A DNA stretch of 64,000 bases from Actinacidiphila cocklensis (GCF_907177275.1 NZ_CAJSLV010000059.1:140825-204824); one strand, 5' to 3'. Shown: positions 48,232 through 57,070, counted from the first letter of the stretch. The notes: generated by a model not told the origin, from the sequence alone. A program made the numbers and translations.

Positions 48232-49485
48232 ATGACCTCAGCCGCCGTCAAGGCCAGCCCGCCCGCAGCGCCCCGGCGCGGCCTCCACCCCGACCCCGTC
48301 GTCCGCCGGCTGTCCTGGATGGTGCTGGTCAACACCTTCGGCACCGGCCTGTTCATGACGGTCAGCGTCCTGTACTTCACCCGCGTCGCGGGACTGGCCG
48401 TCGGCCAGGTCGGCTTGGGCCTGACCGCCGCGGGCCTGTGCGGTGTCGCGGCGAGCGTCCCCGCGGGCCGGGCCGCGGACCGCTGGGGCAGCCGCCGGGT
48501 GCTGTTCGTGCTGTGGGTCGCGCAGGCCGCGGGCATGGCGGCGTACACCCTGGTGCACAGCTTCACGGTCTTCCTGGTCGTGGTGTGCGCGGAGACCGCC
48601 CTGGACCGCGCCGCGTCCGCGGTGCGCAACGCGCTGTACGCCGACGCCCTCCCCAAGGCCACCCGGGTCCCCGGCCGCGCCTACCTGCGCGCCGTCACGA
48701 ACGTCGGCGTCGGCGCGGGCGCGACGCTTGCGGCGCTGGCGCTCCAGGCCGACAGCCGCGCCGCCTACATCGCGGTGATCCTCACCAACGCGGCGTCCTT
48801 CGCCGCGGTGGCGGCGATGCTGCCCCGCATCCCGCTGGCGGGCCGCGACCAGGAGGCGGGAGCAGAAGCCGAGGCGGGGTCGAAGACAGCGCGGCGCAAT
48901 GCGCTGGTCGACGTGCCGTACCTCGCCGTCACCGCGCTCAACGCCCTGCTCACCGTGCAGTTCGCCGTCCTCAACGTCGGCATCCCGCTGTGGGTCGTCC
49001 GCGAGACCGACGCCCCGCGGGCGGTCGTCGCCGCCGCGATGATCCTCAACACCGTGCTGGTCGTGGCCTTCCAGGTGCGTGCCACCCGCGCGACGCGGGA
49101 CCTGCACTCGGCGGCCCGCGCCTGCCGCACCTCCGGGCTGCTGCTGGCCGGCTCGTGCGCGGTCATCGCCGCCGGCCACGGCCTGCCCGCGGCGGCGGCC
49201 GCGGTGGTGCTGCTCGCGGCCGTCGCCCTGGAGACGGCCGGCGAGGTGCTCTCCCAGGCCGGCGGCTGGCTGCTCAGCTACGACCTCGCCGACCCGGCCG
49301 CCACCGGTGCCTACCAGGGCGTCTTCAACGCGGGGGCGTCCGCGGGCCTGATGGTCGGCCCCGCCGTCGTCACCGCCACGGCCATCGCCCACGGCCCGGC
49401 GGGCTGGGCGGTGCCCGCCGCGCTCTTCGCCGTCGGCGGCGCCGCGATGGTCCCCGCGGTGCGCTGGGCCGAGCGGCGGCGCTGA
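48232..49485 (+). CDS. MFS transporter (12-TM)
   Basis: 417 residues, about 12 membrane segments: WMVLVNTFGTGLFMTVSVLY, GLGLTAAGLCGVAASVPAGR with motif A RAADRWGSRRVL, and a long cytoplasmic loop near 205-220. Exporter-type MFS; substrate unknown. No Shine-Dalgarno. Divergent from the ArsR/DUF5937 regulator, the usual partner of such pumps in streptomycetes. Convergent with the following methyltransferase (13-bp gap). Confidence 0.88.
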   Translation: MTSAAVKASPPAAPRRGLHPDPVVRRLSWMVLVNTFGTGLFMTVSVLYFTRVAGLAVGQVGLGLTAAGLCGVAASVPAGRAADRWGSRRVLFVLWVAQAAGMAAYTLVHSFTVFLVVVCAETALDRAASAVRNALYADALPKATRVPGRAYLRAVTNVGVGAGATLAALALQADSRAAYIAVILTNAASFAAVAAMLPRIPLAGRDQEAGAEAEAGSKTARRNALVDVPYLAVTALNALLTVQFAVLNVGIPLWVVRETDAPRAVVAAAMILNTVLVVAFQVRATRATRDLHSAARACRTSGLLLAGSCAVIAAGHGLPAAAAAVVLLAAVALETAGEVLSQAGGWLLSYDLADPAATGAYQGVFNAGASAGLMVGPAVVTATAIAHGPAGWAVPAALFAVGGAAMVPAVRWAERRR

Positions 49486-49498
49486 GCGCCGCCGGCGC

Positions 49499-50290
49499 TC
49501 AGGCCCGCGCCGCGCGCCAGCACAGCGAGCGGAACGGCAGGTCGAACTCCTCGTCGCCGACGAGCCCCAGCCTGTCCCGCAGCTTCTCCTCGGCCTTGGC
49601 GAGCAGTTCGCGCCGCTCCTCCTCGGGCAGCAGGATGACGCGGCTGTAGGTGCCCAGCAGCGCGGCCGCGTCCCCCGCCGTACTGCGCCGGGTGCAGGTG
49701 AAGGCGTGTTCCTCGACCTCGCCGAAGGGCGAGCCGGGAGCGTTCAGGTCGGTCCGCAGCTGCACGCCGCGCGACGCCAGGCGCTGCGCGGGCTCCCTCG
49801 GCGCGGCGGCGGCGTGGACGGGCCGCAGCAGGGCGTACCACTCGGCGACCCACGGCACGGCGACGTCCAGGCTGTTCCAGACCACGCCGAGCTGCCCGCC
49901 GGGCCGCAGCACCCGCCCGATCTCGGGCACCGCCCGCACCGGGTCGAACCAGTGCCAGGCCGACGCCACGACCACCGCGTCGAACCGCCCGTCGGGCAGC
50001 GGCAGCGCCTCCGCGGTGCCCTCCAGGACGGTCGCGCCGGGGCAGCGGGCGGCGAGCACGAGCCGCATCCGGCCGTCCGGCTCGACCGCGGTCACCTCGG
50101 GCACCGCCTCGGTGAGCAGCCGGGTCAGGGTGCCGGCGCCGGCCGCCAGGTCCAGCGCCCGGCGGGAGCCGTCCGGCAGCAGCCACCGCACGGCCTCCTC
50201 GCAGGGCGCGGGCCGCAGCCGGGCGTAGTCCTCCGCGACGGAGCCGAACACCCCCGCCCGTCGGTCCCGTTCCTCGTCCTGGCCGGCCAT
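49499..50290 (-). CDS. Class I SAM-dependent methyltransferase
   Basis: 263 residues. Motif I RRALDLAAGAGTLTRLLTEA, motif II TAVEPDGRMRLVL, motif IV FDAVVVASAWHWFDP and VLRPGGQLGVVWNS. Type-11 methyltransferase of unknown substrate. ATG with GGGAG about 12 nt upstream. The 222-bp gap to the next gene (50291-50512) holds promoters only; no repeat seen. Confidence 0.88.
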   Translation of the reverse strand: MAGQDEERDRRAGVFGSVAEDYARLRPAPCEEAVRWLLPDGSRRALDLAAGAGTLTRLLTEAVPEVTAVEPDGRMRLVLAARCPGATVLEGTAEALPLPDGRFDAVVVASAWHWFDPVRAVPEIGRVLRPGGQLGVVWNSLDVAVPWVAEWYALLRPVHAAAAPREPAQRLASRGVQLRTDLNAPGSPFGEVEEHAFTCTRRSTAGDAAALLGTYSRVILLPEEERRELLAKAEEKLRDRLGLVGDEEFDLPFRSLCWRAARA

Positions 50291-50512
50291 AGCGTCGTCT
50301 CCCGCAGCTTTGAGGGTGAACGTTCCACAGCGGAGCTTAGGAGCACCGGCGGGCGACGCCGGGGAAGGCCCGGCGTGCCACCGTCGATATAGGACGGAAC
50401 CTGACCGCTTTGGCTTCTACCGTGGTCTTCGACGGCGGCCCCCGGACGGGAACCCCCTGGCGGGCGCCCGGACCGAACCCGTAACGACCCACCCGAGCGA
50501 GAGGCGCCGACC

Positions 50513-51076
50513 ATGAGCGACCGGACGATCGACCACGCCGCAGCCGCCACCGGCAACGCGGCGGAGCTGAGCGGCGAGCGCACCGACCTGCTGGAGATGC
50601 TGGCCAAGCACCGCCACTTCCTGCGCTTCACCACCCGCGACCTCACCGACGAGCAGGCCGGCCTGCGGACCACCGCGAGCGCGCTGTGCCTGGGCGGCCT
50701 GATCAAGCACGTGACGTCCGTCGAGCGCAACTGGGCGAACTTCGTCGTGGACGGCCCGTCGGCGATGCGCGACGCGAACGACATGACCGAGGCGGACTTC
50801 CAGGCCCGGCTCGACGAGTTCCGCATGCTGCCCGGCGACACGCTGGCCGACGTGCTCGCCGCGTACGCCGAACAGGCCTACAGGACGGACGAGTTGGTCC
50901 GCACCCTGCCCAGCCTCGACGAAGCACAGCCGCTGCCGCAGGCCCCGTGGTTCGAGCCCGGCGCCAGCTGGTCGGCCCGCCGGGTGATGCTGCACATCAT
51001 CGCGGAGACCGCCCAGCACGCCGGCCACGCCGACATCATCCGCGAGTCCCTGGACGGCGCGAAGACCATGGGCTGA
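50513..51076 (+). CDS. DinB-family protein (DUF664)
   Basis: 187 residues, four-helix bundle. Metal-binding histidines as in DinB: LIKHVTSVERNWANF and ETAQHAGHADIIRE (HxxxH). Such proteins in actinomycetes act as bacillithiol- or mycothiol-dependent transferases or isomerases; the exact reaction is unknown. ATG behind GAGAGGCG. Confidence 0.88.
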   Translation: MSDRTIDHAAAATGNAAELSGERTDLLEMLAKHRHFLRFTTRDLTDEQAGLRTTASALCLGGLIKHVTSVERNWANFVVDGPSAMRDANDMTEADFQARLDEFRMLPGDTLADVLAAYAEQAYRTDELVRTLPSLDEAQPLPQAPWFEPGASWSARRVMLHIIAETAQHAGHADIIRESLDGAKTMG

Positions 51077-51097
51077 CCGGGCGGTTCGGGCTCCGGG

Positions 51098-51613
51098 TCA
51101 GGCCTGCAGCAGCCGGTCGAAGGCGGCGTACGCGGTGTCGTCGAAGAGCACGAACCGCACGTCCGCCACCGCGGTGTCCGCAGCCTGGACGGTCTCCAGG
51201 GCAATGCGGGCGCCGTCGTCCATCGGCCAGCCGTAGACGCCGGTGGACACCGCGGGGAAGGCGACCGACTCGGCCCCCAACTCGTCGGCCACGCGCAGCG
51301 ATTCGCTGTAGCAGGAGGCGAGCTGGGCCGAGCGGTCCTCGCTCGCCGACCACAGCGGACCCACGGTGTGGATGACCCAGCGCACCCCGAGCCGCCCGGC
51401 GGGAGTGGCGACGGCCTTCCCCACCGGCAGCCCCCAGCCGTAGTGGGAGGCCCGCAACTTCCGGCAGGCCTCCAGGATTTCCGGTCCGCCCCGGCGGTGG
51501 ATCGCCCCGTCGACCCCACCACCGCCGAGAAGCGACGAGTTCGCCGCATTGACGATCGCGTCGACATGCTGATCGGTGATGTCGCCCTGGACGAGCGAGA
51601 TTTTGGTGGCCAT
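51098..51613 (-). CDS. Macro domain protein (O-acetyl-ADP-ribose deacetylase type)
   Basis: 171 residues. Canonical macro domain: VQGDITDQHVDAIVNAANSS, LLGGGGVDGAIHRRGGPEIL, VGKAVATPAGRLGVRWVIHT and AFPAVSTGVYGWP. Hydrolyses O-acetyl-ADP-ribose or mono-ADP-ribose in relatives such as YmdB. Cytosolic. ATG 51611-51613 with GGGGGC upstream. It follows the SDR-type gene on the same strand after 38 bp, so may be co-transcribed. Confidence 0.93.
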   Translation of the reverse strand: MATKISLVQGDITDQHVDAIVNAANSSLLGGGGVDGAIHRRGGPEILEACRKLRASHYGWGLPVGKAVATPAGRLGVRWVIHTVGPLWSASEDRSAQLASCYSESLRVADELGAESVAFPAVSTGVYGWPMDDGARIALETVQAADTAVADVRFVLFDDTAYAAFDRLLQA

Positions 51614-51651
51614 GCCCCCATGGTCGCGCAGTCCGGGGGGATCGGGCGCGG

Positions 51652-52563
51652 TCAGTCCCGGACGAAGTAGTGCCCGGCCGCCAGGTCCTCGACGAGTCCG
51701 GGGTGCGCCGGCTCCCACCCGAGCAGCTTGCGGGTCACCTCGCTGGACACCGGGTTGTCCACGCCGACGAAGGCGCCGAGGAAGGCGAAGCGCTCGCCGG
51801 CGTCCGCCGCGGAGATGGCGGCCGTCGGTACGCCGGCCCCGCGCCCGATGGCGGCCGCGATGTCGCGGAAGGGGACGCCCTCGTCCGCGACCGCGTGCAG
51901 CCGGCTGCCGGCCGGTACGTCCTCCAGGGCCAGCCGGTAGACCCGTGCGGCGTCCAGCGTGTGCACCGAGGGCCAGCGGTTGGCGCCGTCCTCGACGTAG
52001 CCGGACACGCCGGCCTGCCGGGCGATGCCGGTCAGGACGTGGACGAAGCCGTGGTGGTCGAGCGGGCTGTGCACGATCGGCGGCAGCCGGACGACGCAGG
52101 ACCGTACGCCCTTGTCCGCGAGCGCGACCACGTAGTTCTCCGCGTCGACCCGCGGTCCTGCGGGGGCGGCGTCGGACTCGGTGCCCGGCCGTCCCGTGAT
52201 GCCCGCGAAGGTCAGCATGAGGGTGCCGGAGGTGGTGACGAACGGCTTGCCGGTGCCTTCCAGCGCCGAGCCGAGCGCCTCGATGGCGGCGAGGTCGGCG
52301 GCGACCGCGGCGGGGAAGTCGCCGGTCGCCATCAGGTCGTGCTTGAAGGCGAGATGGATGACGCCGTCGGCGGCCGCGGCGGCCTCGCGCAGCCCGTCGA
52401 GGTCGTCCAGGTCGCCGCGCCTGACCTCGGCGCCGGCGGCCGCGAGCGCCTCGGCCGAGCTGTCGGAACGCGCCAGCCCCACGACCTGGTGCCCGGCCCC
52501 GAGCAGTTCGGGTACGACCGCGGAGCCGATGTGTCCGGACGCGCCGGTCACGAATACACGCAT
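51652..52563 (-). CDS. NAD(P)-dependent epimerase/SDR (extended)
   Basis: 303 residues. N-terminal MRVFVTGASGHIGSAVVPEL (GxxGxxG), AVADEGVPFRDIAAAIGRGA, DAENYVVALADKG with YxxxL in place of the usual YxxxK. The modified active site suggests an NmrA-like or atypical epimerase. ATG 52561-52563 with CAGGAGG. Divergent from a TetR gene; the operator between is a 22-bp perfect inverted repeat, so TetR probably represses it. Confidence 0.87.
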   Translation of the reverse strand: MRVFVTGASGHIGSAVVPELLGAGHQVVGLARSDSSAEALAAAGAEVRRGDLDDLDGLREAAAAADGVIHLAFKHDLMATGDFPAAVAADLAAIEALGSALEGTGKPFVTTSGTLMLTFAGITGRPGTESDAAPAGPRVDAENYVVALADKGVRSCVVRLPPIVHSPLDHHGFVHVLTGIARQAGVSGYVEDGANRWPSVHTLDAARVYRLALEDVPAGSRLHAVADEGVPFRDIAAAIGRGAGVPTAAISAADAGERFAFLGAFVGVDNPVSSEVTRKLLGWEPAHPGLVEDLAAGHYFVRD

Positions 52564-52584
52564 GGGAAAACCTCCTGGAAAGGG

Positions 52585-52636
52585 TGATGTCACCTGGTGT
52601 CATCAGACTACACCCTGATGACACCAGGTGACATCA
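52585..52636. promoter_or_regulatory. Double TetR operator (22-bp perfect inverted repeat)
   Basis: 52585-52606 is the exact inverse complement of 52615-52636, 8-bp spacer. Each arm is itself a near-palindrome TGATGTCACC-T-GGTGTCATCA, so two dimer sites face each other in the divergent gap. Confidence 0.9.
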
Positions 52637-52650
52637 GCTAGTCTTGCCGC

Positions 52651-53217
52651 ATGGGCAGATGGCAGCCGGACGCGCGGGCACGGCTGCAGGAGGCGGCCCT
52701 CGCCCTCTACGGCGAGCGCGGCTACGACGAGACGACCGTCGCGGAGATCGCGGAACGCGCCGGGCTCACCAAGCGGACGTTCTTCCGGTACTTCGCGGAC
52801 AAGCGCGAGGTGCTCTTCTGGGGCTCGGAACTGCTCGAACAGCAGATGGTCGCCGCCATCGAGGCGGCCCCCGCGGGCGCCTCACCGCTCGGCATGATCG
52901 GCGCCGCACTGGACGCCGCCGCCCAGCGGTTCGAGGAGGTCCGCGACTTCACCGGGCCGCGGCACCGGATCATCGCCTCCAGCCGCGAGCTGCAGGAGCG
53001 CGAGCTGATCAAGGCCGCGTCGCTGTCCGCCGCGATGGCGCAGGCGCTGCGCGCGCGGGGCGTCGCCGACAACGCCGCCACCCTCACCGCCCTCACCGGG
53101 ACGACGCTCATGCACGTCGCGTTCGAGCAGTGGGTCGACGACCCGCAGCGGCGGCCGTTCGCACTGTTCGCCGGGGACGCGCTGGCGCAGCTGCGCGACA
53201 TAGCCGCCACGGGATAG
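52651..53217 (+). CDS. TetR-family transcriptional regulator
   Basis: 188 residues. HTH: RLQEAALALYGERGYDETTV, AEIAERAGLTKRTFFRYFAD; helical C-terminal domain typical of the MftR/SCO-type group. Leaderless start likely: TAGTCT lies 6 bp before the ATG and no Shine-Dalgarno is seen. Probably controls itself and the divergent epimerase. Confidence 0.92.
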   Translation: MGRWQPDARARLQEAALALYGERGYDETTVAEIAERAGLTKRTFFRYFADKREVLFWGSELLEQQMVAAIEAAPAGASPLGMIGAALDAAAQRFEEVRDFTGPRHRIIASSRELQERELIKAASLSAAMAQALRARGVADNAATLTALTGTTLMHVAFEQWVDDPQRRPFALFAGDALAQLRDIAATG

Positions 53218-53238
53218 CCCGGGCGCGGCCCGCGCTTT

Positions 53239-53682
53239 TCAGTGGTCGTCGACGACCCGGGAGAGCAGGCCGGTCACGGCTGTCGACTCGGCCGGCGAGA
53301 GCGTGCGCAGCAGTTCGCCCTGGGCCTGGTCCAGCAGCACGGCGAGCTCCTCCAGATGCTCCCTGCCCGCGGCGGTGATCGTCACGATGTTGCGCCGCCC
53401 GTCGGCCGGATCGGGACCGCGCCGGGCGAAGCCCCGCTCCACGATCAGGTTGACCGCGGCCGCGACGTCGCTGCGGTCGATGGCCGTACACCTGCCCAGA
53501 GCGGCCTGGCTCGACGGGCCGTACTCGTCGAGGGCGGCCAGCATCGCGAAGTGGTAGCGGCGCGAGCCCGTACCGGCCAGCGCCCGGTCGGTCAGCCGGT
53601 TGGCCGTGATCGCCGCATGGTTGATCAGCCAGCTGGGCATGGCGCGCAGCCGGGCCGGCGGGATGCTCGCGACATCGTCCAT
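53239..53682 (-). CDS. MarR-family transcriptional regulator
   Basis: 147 residues. AMLAALDEYGPSSQAALGRC then TAIDRSDVAAAVNLIVERGF and wing DPADGRRNIVTITAAGREHL. Sequence and layout are close to the MarR at 20200. Divergent from a small HTH-like gene; two abutting inverted repeats lie between. ATG 53680-53682. Confidence 0.92.
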   Translation of the reverse strand: MDDVASIPPARLRAMPSWLINHAAITANRLTDRALAGTGSRRYHFAMLAALDEYGPSSQAALGRCTAIDRSDVAAAVNLIVERGFARRGPDPADGRRNIVTITAAGREHLEELAVLLDQAQGELLRTLSPAESTAVTGLLSRVVDDH

Positions 53683-53730
53683 CGGCGCAGGCTAACAGAT
53701 TGTTGGCGCGACCCTCGATTAACGGTGTAT

Positions 53731-53762
53731 CGTTGGCCACACCAACGTTGGCCCCACCAATC
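53731..53762. promoter_or_regulatory. Tandem MarR operators
   Basis: CGTTGG-CCACA-CCAACG (53731-53747) abuts GTTGG-CCCCA-CCAAT (53747-53761). A third partial copy TTGGCGCGACC lies at 53702-53712. Confidence 0.8.
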
Positions 53763-53785
53763 ATCTCGCCGCAAGGAGATCGCAG

Positions 53786-54247
53786 ATGACCGCCACCTCC
53801 GAGACCCACACCGCCACCCCGCGCCCCAGCTTCGGCCAGGCACTCGGCCAGGCCGCACGCCAGGTCGGCAAGCTGCACCACCGCGCCCTGACCGACTTCG
53901 ACACGGACTTCCCGACCTGGATGCTGATGACCCTGCTCAAGGAGAAGGGCGCCCTCCCGGTCGGGGACGTGGTGCGGGAACTGGGCCTGCGCATGGACCT
54001 GGCCGAGCCCGACACCCTCCGCGTCCTCGAAGCGGCGGCGGCGTCCGGCCAGATCACGTACCGGCCCGAGGACCGCCCCGCCACCGCGGAGTTGACCGCC
54101 GCCGGCGCCACCCGCTTCGCGAGCCTGTACGCGCACGCCCGCGAGACCACCGACGCCGCCTACGCCGGCATCGACCCGGCCATGCTCGACACCGCCGTCA
54201 CCGTGCTGCTCGCGGTCACCGAGGGCGCGGCCGCCCAGGCCGGCTGA
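53786..54247 (+). CDS. Small HTH-like protein of unknown function
   Basis: 153 residues: LGQAARQVGKLHHRALTDFD, FPTWMLMTLLKEKGALPVGD, then a degenerate wing TYRPEDRPATAELTAAGATR. The fold looks MarR-like but is shorter and lacks a clear recognition helix. Target of the divergent MarR by operator position. ATG behind AAGGAGA. Confidence 0.72.
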   Translation: MTATSETHTATPRPSFGQALGQAARQVGKLHHRALTDFDTDFPTWMLMTLLKEKGALPVGDVVRELGLRMDLAEPDTLRVLEAAAASGQITYRPEDRPATAELTAAGATRFASLYAHARETTDAAYAGIDPAMLDTAVTVLLAVTEGAAAQAG

Positions 54248-54278
54248 CCTGCCCGCGGCGCACCGGCGCGGACGGCGG

Positions 54279-54929
54279 TCAGGAGGCCGCGCGCGCCGGT
54301 GCGGCGACGAGGCCGGGCAGCAGCCCGCGGGGGTCCTCGATCACCAGGCCGAGGCCCTCCGCCGCCTCCGCGCCCAGCAGTCCGGACAGCACCGCGCCGA
54401 TGAGCATCGAGGTGCCGGCGAGGGTGACGTCCGCGGCCCGAGCGGCCCCGCGGCGGATCTCGAAGTCGCCGGCCGGGCGCAGGACGACGCACAGCGTCTC
54501 GCCCTCCGACGCGATCCCCACGACGACCTCGGCGTCGGGGGAGGGGCGGCCGGGCAGCAGCACCCACGCGAGCGCCGACCAGTGCGGCTGGACGGCGTCC
54601 TGCGCATCCGGTCCCGACGGCATGCTCGCCATGCCCCACCGGGCCAGCGCCTGCACCACACCCTGGAGTTCGCGGCCGCGGCCGGTGAGCCGGAAGAGGG
54701 TGGTGCCGACCGGCGGCGGCGCGTCGTACCGCTCGATCAGCCCGTCGGCCTCCATGGCCTTGAGGCGGTCGGCGAGCAGGTTGGTCGCGATCCCCGGCAG
54801 GCCGCGCCTGAGGTCGGTGTAGCGGCTCGGCCCCAGCGCGAGCAGCTCGCGCACGATGAGCAGCACCCAGCGGTCGCCGACGACGTCCAGGGCGCGGGCG
54901 ACGGAGCAGTACTGCCGGTAACTCTTCAT
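54279..54929 (-). CDS. HxlR-family regulator with SCP2-like C-terminus
   Basis: 216 residues. HxlR winged helix: YCSVARALDVVGDRWVLLIV, RELLALGPSRYTDLRRGLPG, TNLLADRLKAMEADGLIERY. The C-terminal ~90 residues resemble an SCP2 sterol-binding-like module. Leaderless start probable: TAGTCT 6 bp before the ATG. Divergent from a methyltransferase, its likely target. Confidence 0.88.
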   Translation of the reverse strand: MKSYRQYCSVARALDVVGDRWVLLIVRELLALGPSRYTDLRRGLPGIATNLLADRLKAMEADGLIERYDAPPPVGTTLFRLTGRGRELQGVVQALARWGMASMPSGPDAQDAVQPHWSALAWVLLPGRPSPDAEVVVGIASEGETLCVVLRPAGDFEIRRGAARAADVTLAGTSMLIGAVLSGLLGAEAAEGLGLVIEDPRGLLPGLVAAPARAAS

Positions 54930-55023
54930 GACCCGAGACTACCCCTTCCAGCTCGAATTTCTCAAGTGGCCGCTTTATTTTTGCAACCACAGCACCACCC
55001 GCCCGGCCCAGGAGGCAGCGCCG

Positions 55024-55815
55024 ATGACCTACACCGAGTCCGACATCGTCCCCACCGTCGAGCGGCTGGCCGGGCAGGACGTGGCAGCGCTCACCCAGGA
55101 GCAGCTCGACGGCATCGACCAGTTCCACGCCGGCGGGCCGCAGGCGGTCGACCGGCTGCTCCCCGGGCTGCGGCTCGGCCGCGGGATGACCGCGCTCGAC
55201 GTCGGCTCGGGCCTGGGCGGCCCCGCCCGCCAGATCGCCCGCACCACCGGCTGCGACGTCGTCGGCGTCGACATCACCGCCTCGTACGTGGCCGCCGCGG
55301 TCGAACTGACCCGCGGCGCTGGCCTGGCGGACCGGGTCACCTTCCTCCACACCCCGCTGACCGGCCTCCCCCGGGCGGACTTCGACGCCGCCCTCACGAT
55401 GCACGTCCAGATGAACGTGCGGGACAAGCGGGCCTTCTACGCCGGCATCGCCGCCCGCCTGCGCCCGGGCGGCCGGCTCGCGGTCTTTGAGGTCTGCCGC
55501 ACCGGCAGCACGCCCCCGCCGCTCCCCCTGCCGTGGTCCCTCGACGGCACCGACAGCTTCCTGCCCACCGCCGGCGAGCTGCGCCGCAGCATCCAGGCCG
55601 CCGGCTTCGACCTCGTCGAGTGGTCGGACGACACTGCCTGGACCACCGCCTGGTTCGCAGACCTCGGCCGCCGCCTGGCCACCGCCCCACCCCCCGTCTC
55701 CCTCCCCGCCCTCCTGACCGACGGCCCCACCCGCATGCTCAACTACGCCATCGCCCTGACCTCCGGCACCCTGACCGTCCACCGCGGCACCTTCACGGCA
55801 CCCGGCACGCCGTGA
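55024..55815 (+). CDS. SAM-dependent methyltransferase (UbiE/sterol type)
   Basis: 263 residues. Motif I TALDVGSGLGGPARQIARTT, VVGVDITASYVAAAVELTRG, AALTMHVQMNVRDKRAF, LRPGGRLAVFEVC. Substrate unknown. ATG with CAGGAGG. The 94-bp divergent gap upstream has an AT-rich core (54955-54985) that probably carries the HxlR site. Confidence 0.87.
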   Translation: MTYTESDIVPTVERLAGQDVAALTQEQLDGIDQFHAGGPQAVDRLLPGLRLGRGMTALDVGSGLGGPARQIARTTGCDVVGVDITASYVAAAVELTRGAGLADRVTFLHTPLTGLPRADFDAALTMHVQMNVRDKRAFYAGIAARLRPGGRLAVFEVCRTGSTPPPLPLPWSLDGTDSFLPTAGELRRSIQAAGFDLVEWSDDTAWTTAWFADLGRRLATAPPPVSLPALLTDGPTRMLNYAIALTSGTLTVHRGTFTAPGTP

Positions 55816-55915
55816 CGTGACACCGACGGGCGATTTCCCCGTTGCGGATGTTTCGATTATTTCGGATACTACATCTACAGGACGTAGCATCTTCCGGAGT
55901 GGCAAGGGGTGCGCG

Positions 55916-56374
55916 ATGACCAAGACAGACATCAGGCCCGTGACGATCCCTCCCGAGCAGGCCGCCTCCGTGAACCACGCGCTCAGGCAGGTCCGCAGCT
56001 ACCTGGAGGCCCACCAGGACCTTCGCGAGATCACGGTCACCGTGGCCGACGGCACACCGGAGCAGCTGACCCTGCCTCGCGAGGCCGTCGAACTCCTGGC
56101 GGGCATGCTCGCGCACCTGGGAGCCGGCCGAGGGGTCTCCGTCGTCCCGGCGAACGCGGAGCTGACCACCCAGCAGGCCGCGGATGTGCTCAACGTCTCC
56201 AGGCCTTTCCTCATCGGCCTCCTCAATGCCGGCGAGATCGAATACCGCAACGTCGGCACCCACCGCAGGATCAAGGCGTCCTCGCTCATCGAGTACAAGC
56301 AGCAGGACGACCGTCGGCGGCGTGCGGCGGCCGACGAGCTGACACAGCTCGGCCAGGAGATGGGACTGATGTGA
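55916..56374 (+). CDS. Antitoxin-like protein with excisionase-type HTH
   Basis: 152 residues. N-terminal helical/beta region (VTIPPEQAASVNHALRQVRS; REITVTVADGTPEQLTLPRE), then excisionase-family HTH ELTTQQAADVLNVSRPFLIG, NAGEIEYRNVGTHRRIKASS. I recall this architecture as antitoxin partner of PIN toxins in actinobacteria. The stop is 3 bp before the toxin ATG. The promoter gap 55816-55915 contains GATGT-N20-ACATC. Confidence 0.8.
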   Translation: MTKTDIRPVTIPPEQAASVNHALRQVRSYLEAHQDLREITVTVADGTPEQLTLPREAVELLAGMLAHLGAGRGVSVVPANAELTTQQAADVLNVSRPFLIGLLNAGEIEYRNVGTHRRIKASSLIEYKQQDDRRRRAAADELTQLGQEMGLM

Positions 56375-56377
56375 TCC

Positions 56378-56935
56378 ATGGCCTTTGTCGCCGTCTATGA
56401 CGCCAACGTGCTCTACCCGAGCGTCCTGCGTGACGTCCTGATCCGCGTCGCCGCAGCGGGTCTGGTGCAGGCCAAAAGGACCGAGACGATCCTTGACGAG
56501 ACGTTCAGGAACCTCAGGGCCAACCGCCCCGACCTCGACGCGGGCAGGCTGGAGCGGACGCGGGACGCGATGAAAGGGGCCGTCAGGGACTGAATGGTCC
56601 TCGGGTATGAGCCCCTCATCGACGCGGTACAACTGCCCGACCCCGACGACCGTCACGTACTGGCAGCGGCGATACGCGCCAAGGCCCAGGTGATCGTCAC
56701 GTTCAACTTGAAAGACTTCCCGCGGGAAGCACTGACGCCCTGGGACGTCGAGGCCGTTCACCCCGACGCGTTCCTCGAAGCGCAGATCGACCTCAACCCG
56801 CAGATCGTGTACGCGGTCCTCCAGCGCATCGCCGACAGTTGCAAGAAGCCGCCGTTGACCGTCGCGGACCTCCTGGTGCGGCTGGAGCGGACCGGCCTGG
56901 TGGCCTCGGTCGCTGCATTACGCGCCCTGAACTGA
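56378..56935 (+). pseudogene. PIN-domain toxin (VapC-like) interrupted by an in-frame TGA
   Basis: Two fragments, 71 and 113 residues, in one frame, separated only by TGA (56591-56593) in AGG-GAC-TGA-ATG. N-terminal part VYDANVLYPSVLRDVLIRVA (first PIN Asp, residue 8). C-terminal part VLGYEPLIDAVQLPDPDDRH, VIVTFNLKDFPREAL (later PIN acids). Homologues I recall read D-C-L-V-T-G-Y-E here, so TGA replaces a Cys codon. The two halves together have the normal ~185-residue length. Probably an inactivated toxin; restart at the ATG immediately after TGA could yield a separate fragment. A sequencing error is the alternative. Confidence 0.8.
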
Positions 56936-57056
56936 CGTCGGGAAGACCGGATCCCACACCCCCGGAACGAGGCGGGCCGACAGAGCGCACCCGGTCGCGC
57001 GGGCGAAAGGTCGGGCGTGTGTGATCCCTTGACGCGGGAGGGGGGCGATGGCTTCA

Positions 57057-57070
57057 TGGGAGCGCTCCCA
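57057..57070. promoter_or_regulatory. CebR-type operator of the mannanase
   Basis: TGGGAGCGCTCCCA, the exact consensus of the CebR (cellobiose-responsive LacI-family) box, 49 bp before the GTG start. The gap 56936-57119 contains no gene. Confidence 0.85.

Noticed and set aside
56591..56593. TGA in the PIN gene as selenocysteine
   Set aside because: No adjacent SECIS-like stem was evident and TGA is directly followed by ATG; nonsense mutation or error is simpler.
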